From contig VAXH01000079.1 in the NCBI GenBank assembly GCA_005883955.1, forward strand, positions 1 through 34,142: 34,142 nt of DNA, written 5' to 3'. Both the position numbers and the translations under genes were made by a program. The DNA is from Actinomycetota bacterium (GTDB lineage Bacteria; Actinomycetota; Thermoleophilia; Gaiellales; Gaiellaceae). The first letter of the stretch is position 1. Every line of letters starts with the position of its first letter. The notes beneath the pieces were generated by a model that saw only the letters and a list, made by a program, of their open reading frames with translations, ran no database searches and was not told where the DNA came from. This document shows, piece by piece, positions 21,909 to 33,923 of this stretch.

Positions 21909-21914
21909 TAGCGT
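21909..21914 (+). promoter_or_regulatory. Candidate -10 element for the ClpS-cupin transcript
   Basis: TAGCGT lies 6 nt before an ATG at 21921, the same spacing as at other leaderless-type starts here. That ATG opens a 10-codon ORF and not the ClpS frame itself. A CTGTCA 18 bp upstream (21885-21890) is a possible -35. Confidence 0.4.
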
Positions 21915-21920
21915 CAGAGC

Positions 21921-21953
21921 ATGCGCCAAACACGTCCCAGAGCCGCCCAATGA
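21921..21953 (+). CDS. Ten-codon leader ORF overlapping the ClpS-cupin start
   Basis: ATG at 21921 and TGA at 21951-21953 encode [10 protein letters not shown]. The stop overlaps the ClpS-cupin ATG at 21950 as ATGA, the coupling arrangement used between genes elsewhere in the window. The start fits the TAnnnT-N6 leaderless pattern. The peptide is basic, with three Arg. It could simply deliver ribosomes to a start that lacks a Shine-Dalgarno, or it could be a regulatory leader. The alternative is that ClpS begins at the GTG at 21896 and this ORF is chance. Confidence 0.4.
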   Translation: MRQTRPRAAQ

Positions 21954-22626
21954 CCATCGCTCCGTCCACGCCGACCAAGGAGCGCCCCACGCGCGACACC
22001 GGTGGCCGGACCGGCGATGCCTGGCGCGTGATCGTGCTCAACGACAACCACAACACCTTCGAAGGCGTCGCCGCCGCACTGGCGCGAGTGCTTCCCGGCG
22101 TCGGCTTCGACCAGGGTATGACGCTTGCGAACAGGATCCACAACACCGGCCAGGCCGTCGTCTGGTCGGGTCACCGGGAGCCCGCGGAACTGTACTGGGA
22201 GGGCCTGAAGGAGCTCGGCCTGACGATGCGCCGCTCGAGCGGTAGAACTCCAGCCGTGTCTTACAGCGTCTTCCATCCAGGCGAGCTCGAGCTCGTCGAC
22301 CGCGGCGACGGCAGCGGTCGTGCGCTCGCGTCGATCTCGGATCGGCTCGAACACACGCGCGCGAAGTTCTGGCGGTACCCGCCCGGGACGCGGGGCAAGC
22401 GCCACGCCGAGCACCTTCAAGAAGAGGTCTTCGTCGTGCTCGAAGGGAGCGCAGCGATCGACCTCGGCGATCCACCCGAACGCCACGAGCTACCGCGCGG
22501 CTCGGTCTGCGTGGTTCAGCCCGGCACACCCCTTCAGCTGAGGAACGACGGTGAAGACGACGTGCTCTTCTTCATCGTCGGCGCGCCGCCCGAGGAGGGC
22601 GGCGCCGACTACCTGCCGGACGTGCT

Positions 22627-22630
<4 letters not shown>
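21950..22630 (+). CDS. ClpS adaptor domain fused to a cupin domain
   Basis: 226 aa from the ATG at 21950; an in-frame GTG at 21896 would add 18 residues. ClpS domain at about 24-95: [20 protein letters not shown], where N31-D32 match the pair that grips the N-degron alpha-amino group, and [15 protein letters not shown], where H64 matches E. coli H66. The gatekeeper Met of E. coli is Phe37, and M62 corresponds to Ala60. A short linker (96-103) leads to a single cupin fold (about 104-215): motif 1 [16 protein letters not shown] with H152, H155 and E159, and motif 2 PGTPLQLRN in which the usual metal His is Leu195. ClpS delivers N-degron substrates to ClpA/ClpC; the fused cupin is unexplained. 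It converges on clpB with stops overlapping by 4 nt. Confidence 0.88.
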
Positions 22631-25101
<2,471 letters not shown>

Positions 25102-25135
25102 GCGTCCTTTCAGGCCATGTCTGGGGTCAGAGCGC

Positions 25136-25503
25136 TCATCGAGTCCTCGTCGGAACCGGCCGCGGTGCCTGGTAGAGGACGAGGTCGCGCCGGTACTGCT
25201 TGTGGACGTTCTGAATCTCTTCGCGCATCTGGCGCTCGAGCCGCTCGAGCCGCTCGTGCGCCCTGCGCAGCTCGTCCTCGAGCCGCAGCACGACCTCGAC
25301 GCCGGCGAGGTTGAGTCCGAGCTCGGTCGTCAGCCGCTGGATCAGGCGCAGGCGCTCGAGATCGGCCTCGGAATAGAGGCGGGTGTTCCCGCGCGTCCGT
25401 TTCGGGCTGACGAGGCCCTTGTTCTCGTAGATCCGCAGTGTCTGAGGGTGCATGCCGACGAGCTCGGCCGCGATCGAGATCATGTAGCGGGGACGGTCGT
25501 CCA

Positions 25504-25504
<1 letters not shown>
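25136..25504 (-). CDS. hspR: MerR-family heat-shock repressor HspR
   Basis: 122 aa from the ATG at 25504, which shares a base with the stop of the upstream membrane gene. N-terminal winged helix of the MerR/HspR type: [40 protein letters not shown], and [17 protein letters not shown] coiled coil at about 77-110 follows. HspR of Streptomyces and mycobacteria binds HAIR inverted repeats at the dnaK and clpB promoters with DnaK as co-repressor. Its place downstream of dnaK-grpE-dnaJ fits that autoregulatory loop. No canonical HAIR site is visible in the window. Confidence 0.94.
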
Positions 25505-27404
<1,900 letters not shown>

Positions 27405-27405
<1 letters not shown>

Positions 27406-29318
27406 TAGGAGGTCTTCGCCTCCTCGTCGACGATCTCGGCGTCCTCGATCACCTCGTCGTCCGAGCCCCCGGCGCCGTCGCCGTCAGCGCCGGCCGTGGA
27501 AGCCTGCTGCGCAGCGCTCGCCTGCGCGTAGACCGCCTCCGCGAGCTTCTGCGCGGCCTCCTGGAGCGCCTCCGTCTTCTGCCGGATCTCGTTGACGTCC
27601 GAGCTCTCGAGCACGCCCTTGAGCTCCATCACGCGACCCTCGATCGTCGAGGCGTCCGCCTCGTCGAGCTTGTCGCGGTGCTCGTTGAGCGTGCGCTCGG
27701 TCTGGTAGGCGAGGCTCTCCGCCGCGTTGCGCGCGTCTGCGAGCTCGCGCAGGCGGTGCGCCTCGTCGGAGTGGGCCTCGGCCTCGCGGATCATCCGCTC
27801 GACCTCCTCCTGCTTCAGGCCGGAGCCGCCCTCGATCCGGATCTTCTGCTCGTTGCCTGTGCCGAGATCCTTCGCCGACACGTGGATGATTCCGTCCGCG
27901 TCGATGTCGAAGGTGACCTCGATCTGCGGCATTCCGCGCGGCGCCGGCGGGATACCGACGAGCTGGAACTTGCCGAGCGTCTTGTTGTAGAGCGCCATCT
28001 CGGACTCGCCCTGGAGAACGTGCACCTCGACCGAGGGCTGGTTGTCCTCCGCGGTCGTGAAGACCTCGGACTTCTTCGTCGGGATGGTCGTGTTGCGCTC
28101 GATCAAGCGCGTGAAGACGCCGCCCTTGGTTTCGATCCCGAGCGACAGCGGCGTCACGTCGAGCAGGAGCACGTCCTTAACCTCGCCGCGCAGCACGCCG
28201 GCCTGGATCGCGGCGCCAACGGCCACGACCTCGTCCGGGTTGACGCCCTTGTGGGGATCCTTGCCGATCAGGTCGCGCACCTTGTCGACGACGGCGGGCA
28301 TGCGGGTCATGCCGCCGACGAGAACGACGTGGTCGATTCCAGAGGCCTCGATGCCTGCGTCCGCGAGCGCCTGCTTGGTCGGACCGACGGTGCGGTCGAG
28401 CAGGTCGGCGGTCAGCTCGTTGAGCTTCGCGCGCGTCAGCTGCAGGTCGAGGTGCTTGGGCCCCTCCTGCGTCGCGGTGATGAACGGCAGGTTGATCTGC
28501 GTCGCCATCGTCGACGACAGCTCGATCTTCGCCTTCTCGCCGGCCTCGTAGAGCCGCTGGAGCGCCATCTTGTCCTGCGACAAGTCGATCCCCTGCTCGC
28601 GCTTGAACTCGGCGACCATCCAGTCGACGACCGCCTTGTCGAAGTTGTCGCCGCCGAGGTGGTTGTCCCCGTTGGTCGACTTGACTTCGAAGACGCCCTC
28701 GCCGAGCTCCAGCACCGAGACGTCGAACGTCCCGCCGCCGAGGTCGAAGACGAGGATCGTCTGGTCCTCGCCCTCCTTGTCGAGCCCGTACGCGAGCGAA
28801 GCCGCGGTCGGCTCGTTGATGATCCGGAGGACGTTGAGGCCGGCGATCTTGCCGGCGTCCTTGGTCGCCTCGCGCTGCGCGTTGTTGAAGTACGCGGGCA
28901 CGGTGATCACCGCGTCGTCGACGGACTCGCCGAGATAGGCCTCGGCGTCCGCCTTCAGCTTCTGGAGGATCATCGCGCTGATCTCCGGCGGCGCGTACTC
29001 CTTCCCGGAGGCCTTGACGCGGACGTCCCCGTTCGGCCCTTCGACGACCTCGTAGGGGACGATCTTCATCTCCTCCGAGACCTCGCCGAACTTGCGGCCC
29101 ATGAAGCGCTTGATCGAGAAGATCGTGTTCTGCGGGTTCGTCACCTGCTGGCGCTTCGCGGGCGCGCCGACGAGCCGCTGAGCGTCACTGGTGAACGCGA
29201 CGACGGACGGGGTCGTGCGCCCGCCCTCGGCGTTCGGAATCACGGTCGGCTCGCCGCCCTCGATCACGGCCATGGCCGAGTTGGTTGTGCCGAGGTCGAT
29301 ACCGATTGTCTTTGCCAT
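27405..29318 (-). CDS. dnaK: Chaperone DnaK (Hsp70)
   Basis: 637 aa from the ATG at 29318, with AAGGAG 9 nt upstream; the frame stays open upstream to 29396 but the family start is [18 protein letters not shown]. ATPase domain: DLGTTNS phosphate loop, the second phosphate loop [20 protein letters not shown], and [13 protein letters not shown]. The interdomain linker is [15 protein letters not shown]. Substrate domain and helical lid follow, ending in an acidic tail ([14 protein letters not shown]). It heads the dnaK-grpE-dnaJ-membrane protein-hspR operon, with clpB just downstream. It is likely repressed by HspR and induced by heat. Confidence 0.98.
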
Positions 29319-29371
29319 GCTTGGTTTCTCCTTGTCTCGCTTGCTTCCCTGGCTGAGAAAATCTAAGTCTG

Positions 29372-29400
29372 AGTGTATCAATGCTTGCGCCCGCAAGCAA
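29372..29400 (-). promoter_or_regulatory. dnaK promoter with an embedded inverted repeat
   Basis: Reverse strand: TTGCTT (29395-29400), a 17-bp spacer, TACACT (29372-29377), then about 50 nt to the dnaK ATG. An inverted repeat, TGCTTGCG-N2-CGCAAGCA (29382-29399), fills the spacer and the -35. It shares the CTTG/CAAG ends of the HAIR site bound by HspR but has much shorter spacing, so the link to HspR is a guess. The same element lies beside the promoter of the divergent aminopeptidase. Confidence 0.6.
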
Positions 29401-29403
29401 ACG

Positions 29404-29409
29404 TAGGAT
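29404..29409 (+). promoter_or_regulatory. Candidate -10 element for the M29 aminopeptidase
   Basis: TAGGAT on the forward strand, 7 nt before the GTG at 29417, indicating a leaderless start. The dnaK inverted repeat ends 5 bp upstream, so one protein bound there could control both genes. Confidence 0.5.
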
Positions 29410-29416
29410 TCCGGCC

Positions 29417-30502
29417 GTGGATCCGCGGATCGAGGCCTACGCGAACTTGCTTGTCGAGCGCTCGCTGGACGTGCAACCTGGGTGGCAGGTCTGGATCAAC
29501 TCCTCGGCCCTGGGCCGGCCGCTCGTCGAAGAGGTCGTCCGCCTGATCGCCCGCCGCGGCGCCTACCCGCTCGTTCGCATCGGCGGGGCTGGGATGGAAG
29601 ACGTCCCCTTCGAGGAGATCTGGGCGCTCGAGGCGCCTGAGGAGGCGCTGGCCGAGGTCGCACCTGCCGACCGTCACGCCTGGGAGACGATGGACGCCTG
29701 GATGAACATCGGCGCGCCGGAGAACACGGCCGCGGGACTTGCGCTCTCTCCCGAGCGGCGGGCGCTGATCGCGAAGGCGCGCTACGCGATGCGCACGCGC
29801 CGCCTCTCCGATGAGATCCCGTGGGTCGCCTGCCGATTCCCGACACCGGCGCTCGCCCAGGACTCGCGGATGTCGCTCACCGAGTTCGAGGACTTCCTCT
29901 ATGGGGCCTGCCTGCGCGACTGGGATGCCGAGGGCGAGCGGATGGCGAAGATCAAGGAGCGGTTCGACCGTGCCTCGGAGGTCCGGATCGTCGGCGCGGG
30001 CACGGACTTGACGCTCAGCCTCGAAGGCCGCGAGGGCGAGGTCGACGCCGGCCACTCGAACCTGCCGGGTGGCGAGGTCTACTTCTGCCCGGTCGAGGAC
30101 ACGACCGAAGGCGTCGTCCACTTTTCCGAGTTCCCGGCCTTCCAAGAGCCGAACGAGATCGAAGGAGTCCGGATGGTCTACCGAGGCGGCCGCGTCGTCG
30201 AGGCCTCGGCCAGCCGCGGCGAGGACGTCCTCTTCGAGACGCTCGACCGCGACGACGGCGCCCGCGTCCTCGGCGAGCTCGGGATCGGCTGCAACCCCGG
30301 CATCCAGCGCTACATGAAGAACACGCTGTTCGACGAGAAGATCGACGGCACGGTGCATCTCGCGATCGGCGCCGGCTTCCCGGCGCTCGGCGGCAAGAAC
30401 GAGAGCGTCGTCCACTGGGACATGGTCAAGGACCTGCGCCCGGGCGGGCAACTCCTGTGCGACGGCGAAGTCGTGCAGCAGAACGGTCGCTGGCTGATCT
30501 GA
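29417..30502 (+). CDS. M29 family aminopeptidase (thermophilic aminopeptidase type)
   Basis: 361 aa metallo-aminopeptidase of the AmpS/aminopeptidase T family, which removes N-terminal residues with broad specificity. I chose the GTG at 29417 ([20 protein letters not shown]) because family similarity starts there; an ATG at 29381 lies inside the dnaK inverted repeat. Family features: an N-terminal Rossmann-like half ([20 protein letters not shown]), [12 protein letters not shown], and a catalytic half with [20 protein letters not shown], the FSEF Glu region, [27 protein letters not shown], and HWDMVKDL supplying His/Asp metal ligands. It is divergent from dnaK. With ClpS nearby, a shared role in protein turnover is plausible. 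Confidence 0.93.
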   Translation: MDPRIEAYANLLVERSLDVQPGWQVWINSSALGRPLVEEVVRLIARRGAYPLVRIGGAGMEDVPFEEIWALEAPEEALAEVAPADRHAWETMDAWMNIGAPENTAAGLALSPERRALIAKARYAMRTRRLSDEIPWVACRFPTPALAQDSRMSLTEFEDFLYGACLRDWDAEGERMAKIKERFDRASEVRIVGAGTDLTLSLEGREGEVDAGHSNLPGGEVYFCPVEDTTEGVVHFSEFPAFQEPNEIEGVRMVYRGGRVVEASASRGEDVLFETLDRDDGARVLGELGIGCNPGIQRYMKNTLFDEKIDGTVHLAIGAGFPALGGKNESVVHWDMVKDLRPGGQLLCDGEVVQQNGRWLI

Positions 30503-30514
30503 CCGTCGCGGCGA

Positions 30515-30529
30515 CCGGCTCACGGCCGG
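30515..30529 (+). terminator. Short hairpin after the aminopeptidase gene
   Basis: CCGGC-N5-GCCGG begins 12 nt past the stop at 30502. The stem is perfect but only 5 bp, and no T-run follows, so support is weak. The rest of 30530-30658 holds a 13-nt hairpin (GTCCC-GTC-GGGAC, 30624-30636) and no gene. Confidence 0.25.
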
Positions 30530-30658
30530 AGCGCTTGCGTGCTTCGAAGTGAACTGTCCACTCGGACTGGCGCAAACGGTCATGGCAGCTGAAACAAGGG
30601 TGTGCCGTTTCGTCCACAGAAACGTCCCGTCGGGACAGGGAGGCGCCTACCACGCGCG

Positions 30659-30664
30659 TACGGT
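30659..30664 (+). promoter_or_regulatory. Candidate -10 element for the REP-type transposase gene
   Basis: TACGGT lies 6 nt before the GTG at 30671. The same hexamer precedes the phosphatidyltransferase gene at 33264. Confidence 0.45.
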
Positions 30665-30670
30665 GGACTC

Positions 30671-31135
30671 GTGAGCGGTCGCCTGCCACGCAACGTCTTT
30701 CCCGACGGCACCTACCACGTCGGCACGCGCGGGGTGGACGGAACGCCGATCTTCCGCAGCGATGACGACCGCCGCTTCTTCCTGCGCCTCTTCGCGGACG
30801 TGGTGCAACGCCACGACTGGCTCGTCCACGTCTTCTGCCTGATGACCAATCACTACCACTTGGTCGTCGAAGCCCTCCGCGACGAGCTCTCGGCAGGCTG
30901 CCACCGCCTCAACGGCGTCTACGCGCAGACCTTCAACCGCCGCTACCGCCGAACAGGCCACCTGTTCGGCGACCGCTTCTGGTCGGGCCTGATCGAAGAC
31001 GACGAAGAGCTGCGGGACACCTGTGACTACGTCCTCGCGAACCCAGTCCGGGCCGGGCTCTGCGGGCAGCCCGCCGAGTGGCCCTGGAGCGGAAGCCGGA
31101 CTGAGCGCACCGCCTGGCGGATCGTGGCGCGCTGA
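30671..31135 (+). CDS. REP-associated (Y1/IS200-like) tyrosine transposase
   Basis: 154 aa from the GTG at 30671 (SGRLPRNVFPDGTYHVGTRG); an earlier in-frame GTG at 30602 is less likely. It belongs to the Y1_Tnp HUH superfamily. The HUH metal motif is NHYHLVVE in LMTNHYHLVV, after FLRLFADVVQRHDWLVHVFC. The region YRRTGHLFGDRFWSGLIEDD and the late CDYVLANPVRAGL, which holds a candidate catalytic Tyr, are typical of RAYT proteins. No IS ends, terminal hairpins or accessory TnpB were found. It therefore looks like a single-copy domesticated RAYT acting on REP palindromes elsewhere in the genome. Confidence 0.9.
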   Translation: MSGRLPRNVFPDGTYHVGTRGVDGTPIFRSDDDRRFFLRLFADVVQRHDWLVHVFCLMTNHYHLVVEALRDELSAGCHRLNGVYAQTFNRRYRRTGHLFGDRFWSGLIEDDEELRDTCDYVLANPVRAGLCGQPAEWPWSGSRTERTAWRIVAR

Positions 31136-31175
31136 CCCGGCAGGCGAGCACGCGCGAAGCCGCGCCGCCCCAGCC

Positions 31176-31334
31176 CTAGACCGGCTCCGTCCCCTCCTCG
31201 CCCTGGTGCGGGCTCGGCTCGTTCTCGACCTCGTCGGGCTCGGCTTCCTCGTCCATTCGCCGCTGGGTTGGATTGCGGCCCCGCTCGTCAATGTCTTCCT
31301 CGCCGCTGTCGGTCTTCCAGTCGGTGTCGCTCAT
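31176..31334 (-). CDS. Small acidic hypothetical protein
   Basis: A 52-codon ORF from the ATG at 31334 (MSDTDWKTDSGEEDIDERGR) to a TAG at 31176-31178. About 19 of 52 residues are Asp or Glu. No hydrophobic core or known domain is visible, so it is probably disordered. It fills most of the otherwise empty interval between the transposase and moaA, on the opposite strand to both. There is no clear ribosome-binding site (only GAGGGG very close to the ATG) and no TAnnnT element at the expected distance, so it may be spurious. Confidence 0.4.
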   Translation of the reverse strand: MSDTDWKTDSGEEDIDERGRNPTQRRMDEEAEPDEVENEPSPHQGEEGTEPV

Positions 31335-31375
31335 GCCCCTCGCTCTTCCGCACCTGCCAGCTCGCGAAACGCGGC

Positions 31376-31381
31376 TAGTCT
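31376..31381 (+). promoter_or_regulatory. Candidate -10 element for leaderless moaA
   Basis: TAGTCT is followed after 7 nt by the moaA ATG. If used, no 5' leader exists and a molybdenum-cofactor riboswitch is ruled out. Confidence 0.5.
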
Positions 31382-31388
31382 CTCCGCG

Positions 31389-32378
31389 ATGGAGCCGCTG
31401 CGCGATTCCTGGGGACGCGAGATCAGATCAGTGCGGGTCTCGGTTACCGACAAGTGCAACTTTCGCTGCCGCTACTGCATGCCGGCGGAGGGACTCGAAT
31501 GGCTCGAACGCGACGAGCTGCTGAGCTTCGAGGAGATCGAGCGGCTCGTGCGCGTGCTCGCGAGCATGGGCGTCGACGAGGTGCGGCTGACTGGCGGCGA
31601 GCCGCTGGTCAGGCGCGACCTGCCCGTCCTCGTCCGGATGCTCGCCGGCACGCCCGGCGTCCGCGACCTCTCGCTGACGACGAACGGCGTCCTCCTCGAC
31701 CGCTTCGCCGGCCCGCTGGTCGAGGCCGGCCTCCGGCGCCTCAACGTCTCCCTCGACTCGCTCTCGCACGTCCGCTTTGCCGAGATCACACGCCGAGACG
31801 CGCTCGACCGCGTCCTCGCCGGCCTCGAGGCCGCGGAGCGCCACCCTGAGCTGCGACCGATCAAGGTCAATTGCGTCGCGATCCGGGGATTCACGGAGGA
31901 GGAAGTGCCTGCCCTCGCCGAGCTCGCGCGCCGCAAGCCCTACGTCGTCCGCTTCATCGAGTTCATGCCCCTGGACGCCGACCAGGCCTGGAAGGGCGAC
32001 GACGTCCTGACCGGCGGCGAGATCCGTGCGCTGATCGAGGAGCGATGGCCGCTCGAGGAGCTGCCGGCGAAGCCGTCGTCGACCGCGCGGCGCTTCCGCT
32101 TCGCCGACGGCGCCGGCGAGATCGGCTTCGTCAACCCGGTCTCCGAGCCGTTCTGCTCGACCTGCGACCGCATCCGTCTGACCGCGGACGGGCAGCTGCG
32201 AACCTGCCTGTTCTCGCGCCGCGAATGGGATCTGAAGAGCCCGCTCCGCGACGGCTCCTCGGACGAACGGCTCGAGGAGCTGATCCGTTTCGCGGTCGCC
32301 CACAAGGAGCTCAAGCACAAGATCAACGATCCGGGCTTTGTGCGCGCATCGAGGTCGATGAGCCAAATCGGCGGTTAA
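31389..32378 (+). CDS. moaA: GTP 3',8-cyclase MoaA (molybdenum cofactor biosynthesis)
   Basis: A radical SAM enzyme that converts GTP to 3',8-cyclo-7,8-dihydro-GTP, the first step of molybdopterin synthesis. 329 aa from the ATG at 31389 (MEPLRDSWGREIRSVRVSVT). The N-terminal [4Fe-4S] motif CNFRCRYC is followed by LTGGEPLVRRDL, TTNGVLL and LRRLNVSLDSL. The C-terminal second cluster is FCSTCDRIRLTADGQLRTCL, three Cys. The protein ends in the conserved GG needed for catalysis. No other moa or moe gene is in the window. The frame is open far upstream by composition only. Confidence 0.97.
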   Translation: MEPLRDSWGREIRSVRVSVTDKCNFRCRYCMPAEGLEWLERDELLSFEEIERLVRVLASMGVDEVRLTGGEPLVRRDLPVLVRMLAGTPGVRDLSLTTNGVLLDRFAGPLVEAGLRRLNVSLDSLSHVRFAEITRRDALDRVLAGLEAAERHPELRPIKVNCVAIRGFTEEEVPALAELARRKPYVVRFIEFMPLDADQAWKGDDVLTGGEIRALIEERWPLEELPAKPSSTARRFRFADGAGEIGFVNPVSEPFCSTCDRIRLTADGQLRTCLFSRREWDLKSPLRDGSSDERLEELIRFAVAHKELKHKINDPGFVRASRSMSQIGG

Positions 32379-32384
32379 TTCCGG

Positions 32385-32403
32385 CGAAATCCAGGGAATT
32401 TCG
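32385..32403 (+). terminator. Hairpin just after moaA
   Basis: CGAAAT-N7-ATTTCG starts 6 nt past the moaA TAA. Six perfect pairs, no T-run downstream. It may end the moaA transcript or insulate the PAP2 promoter that follows at once. Confidence 0.3.
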
Positions 32404-32409
32404 GGAGAG

Positions 32410-32435
32410 CCGGTCGGATCTTTAGAATCGACCGG
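32410..32435 (+). promoter_or_regulatory. PAP2-gene promoter flanked by an inverted repeat
   Basis: TAGAAT (32423-32428, five of six bases of TATAAT) lies 14 nt before the ATG at 32443. Perfect 7-bp arms CCGGTCG (32410-32416) and CGACCGG (32429-32435) bracket it with a 12-nt centre. This is operator-like geometry directly on the -10. No clear -35. Confidence 0.55.
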
Positions 32436-32442
32436 TCTCGAG

Positions 32443-33195
32443 ATGACGACGCTTGCAGCAGTCGGACGCCGGGTGCTCCCACGCGGGTGGGGCGATCTCG
32501 GCAAACAGCTCGCCATTTGGTTCGGGTTCCTGTTCGCCTACCAGGCGGCGCGCGGCATCGCCGACCGTAACCCGCCCAAGGCGTTCGACAACGGGCTGAA
32601 GGTGATCGGCTTCGAGCGGCACATACACGGGCTGGTCGAGCTCTCGTTCCAGCGCTTCGTCGACTCCTCGCAGTTCCTGATGAACCTCGCTTCCTGGACG
32701 TACTGGAACTCGGAGTTCACGGTCGTCGCTCTCGCGCTGCTCTGGGTTTATCTCCGCCGCCACGAGGCCTTCATCCGCTTCAGGAACGCGATCCTGCTCG
32801 CCAACGTGATCGGCCTCGTCGGCTACGTGCTGCTGCCGACGGCCCCGCCGCGGATGTTCCCGGACTTCGGCTTCGACGACACGCTCTCGCAGTTCGCGAG
32901 CCTCAACCACGGCAGCGGGTTGGTCAACTTCTTCGCGAATCCCTACGCGGCGATGCCGAGCCTGCACGCGGCGGATGCGCTGATCGTCGGGCTCGTCCTC
33001 TTCGCCGTCTGCCGCAATTGGTTCGCGAAAGCCGTCTGGGCGCTCTGGCCCGGCTGGGTCTGGTTCTCGGTCATGGCCACGGGGAACCACTTCTGGCTCG
33101 ACGTTCTCGCCGGCGTCTTCGTCGCCCTCCTGTCGCTCGGGATCGTCTACGGACGGCCGCTGAGACGCATCCGGTTAAGGCCAAGCGCCGCTTAG
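32443..33195 (+). CDS. PAP2-superfamily membrane protein of the inositolphosphotransferase type
   Basis: 250 aa from the ATG at 32443 with about six membrane helices. The PAP2 active site is present in the Aur1/IPC-synthase-like form: C2 motif MPSLHAADALIVG and C3 motif ATGNHFWLDVLAG (His nucleophile and His-Asp pair). An extended amphipathic region and the VGYVLLPTAPPRMFPDFGF loop typical of PAP2_3 proteins come before them. Such enzymes remove phosphate from, or transfer phosphoinositol to, lipids. The next two genes encode phosphatidylinositol-phosphate synthase and inositol-3-phosphate synthase, so a role as PIP phosphatase or inositolphosphotransferase is the best guess. The substrate is not proven. 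Confidence 0.88.
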   Translation: MTTLAAVGRRVLPRGWGDLGKQLAIWFGFLFAYQAARGIADRNPPKAFDNGLKVIGFERHIHGLVELSFQRFVDSSQFLMNLASWTYWNSEFTVVALALLWVYLRRHEAFIRFRNAILLANVIGLVGYVLLPTAPPRMFPDFGFDDTLSQFASLNHGSGLVNFFANPYAAMPSLHAADALIVGLVLFAVCRNWFAKAVWALWPGWVWFSVMATGNHFWLDVLAGVFVALLSLGIVYGRPLRRIRLRPSAA

Positions 33196-33250
33196 CGGCG
33201 CGGATCGACCGCTCGCCGATTTTGGGAAAACCACCCCGAAGGGAGGCTGC

Positions 33251-33256
33251 TACGGT
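33251..33256 (+). promoter_or_regulatory. Candidate -10 element for the phosphatidyltransferase gene
   Basis: TACGGT lies 7 nt before the GTG at 33264, in the 68-bp gap after the PAP2 gene. It suggests a separate leaderless transcript for the synthase and Ino1. Confidence 0.5.
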
Positions 33257-33263
33257 CCGGCAC

Positions 33264-33923
33264 GTGAACCGAACCGCAGCGATCGGCTCCGTCAAACAGG
33301 GCTATACCGACGGAACCCGGCGCCTCGCCTCCCGCTACATCGGTCGTCTCGCGCGCACGCGCGTCAGCCCGAATGCGCTGACCACGGGCGGCGTGCTGCT
33401 CTGCACCGCAGCCGCTTTCGCGATCCCGTTCGAGGACCGCAATGAGCTCCTCTTCTACTGGCTCGCGGCGGGTCTCTTCATCGCGGGCTCGATCCTCGAC
33501 ATCCTCGACGGCGCCCTCGCCAGGCAGAGCGACAAGGCCACCCCGCTCGGAGAGTTCCTCGATTCGCTCTCCGACCGGGTCAGCGAGGGCTTCGTGCTCG
33601 CCGCGATCGCCTTCGTCTTCGCACGCGTGGGCGACGATGTCAGCGTCGCGATCTGCCTAGCCGCGGTCGCCGGCTCGTTCCTGGTCTCCTACGCACGCGC
33701 GAAGGCCGAGCTGATCGGCCTCAAGGGAGACGTGGGTATCGGCAGCCGCGCCGAGCGTGTGATCGTGATCTCGAGCGGGCTCATCCTCGCGCCGCTCGGC
33801 GTCCCGCTCCAGTGGTTCATCTACCTGCTGGCGGCGACAGCCTGGCTGACGGTGCTCCAGAGAATCCTCTCCGTCCGAAAGCAACTTCTGCGAAAGGAAG
33901 CACATGGCTTCGACCAACGGTAA
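33264..33923 (+). CDS. CDP-alcohol phosphatidyltransferase, probable phosphatidylinositol-phosphate synthase
   Basis: 219 aa from the GTG at 33264 ([20 protein letters not shown]). The CDP-alcohol signature DG-x2-AR-x8-G-x3-D-x3-D is exact in [20 protein letters not shown] followed by [19 protein letters not shown] is the usual N-terminal approach. About six membrane helices. The inositol-phosphate substrate is inferred from the overlap with Ino1: the stop lies 20 nt inside the Ino1 gene, and actinobacterial PIP synthases use inositol 3-phosphate with CDP-diacylglycerol. PgsA-type glycerol use is the alternative. Confidence 0.92.
   Translation: MNRTAAIGSVKQGYTDGTRRLASRYIGRLARTRVSPNALTTGGVLLCTAAAFAIPFEDRNELLFYWLAAGLFIAGSILDILDGALARQSDKATPLGEFLDSLSDRVSEGFVLAAIAFVFARVGDDVSVAICLAAVAGSFLVSYARAKAELIGLKGDVGIGSRAERVIVISSGLILAPLGVPLQWFIYLLAATAWLTVLQRILSVRKQLLRKEAHGFDQR

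Noticed and set aside
27678-29366. Long open frame (562 codons) antisense to dnaK
   Set aside because: It is a composition shadow: the opposite strand encodes an unmistakable DnaK, and this frame has no recognisable domain.
29318-29416. Canonical HAIR or CIRCE operator before dnaK
   Set aside because: Neither CTTGAGT-N7-ACTCAAG nor TTAGCACTC-N9-GAGTGCTAA is present; only a shorter CTTGCG/CGCAAG palindrome was found.
31336-31388. Molybdenum-cofactor riboswitch before moaA
   Set aside because: Only about 50 nt remain and a leaderless -10 lies 7 nt before the ATG; no fitting structure.
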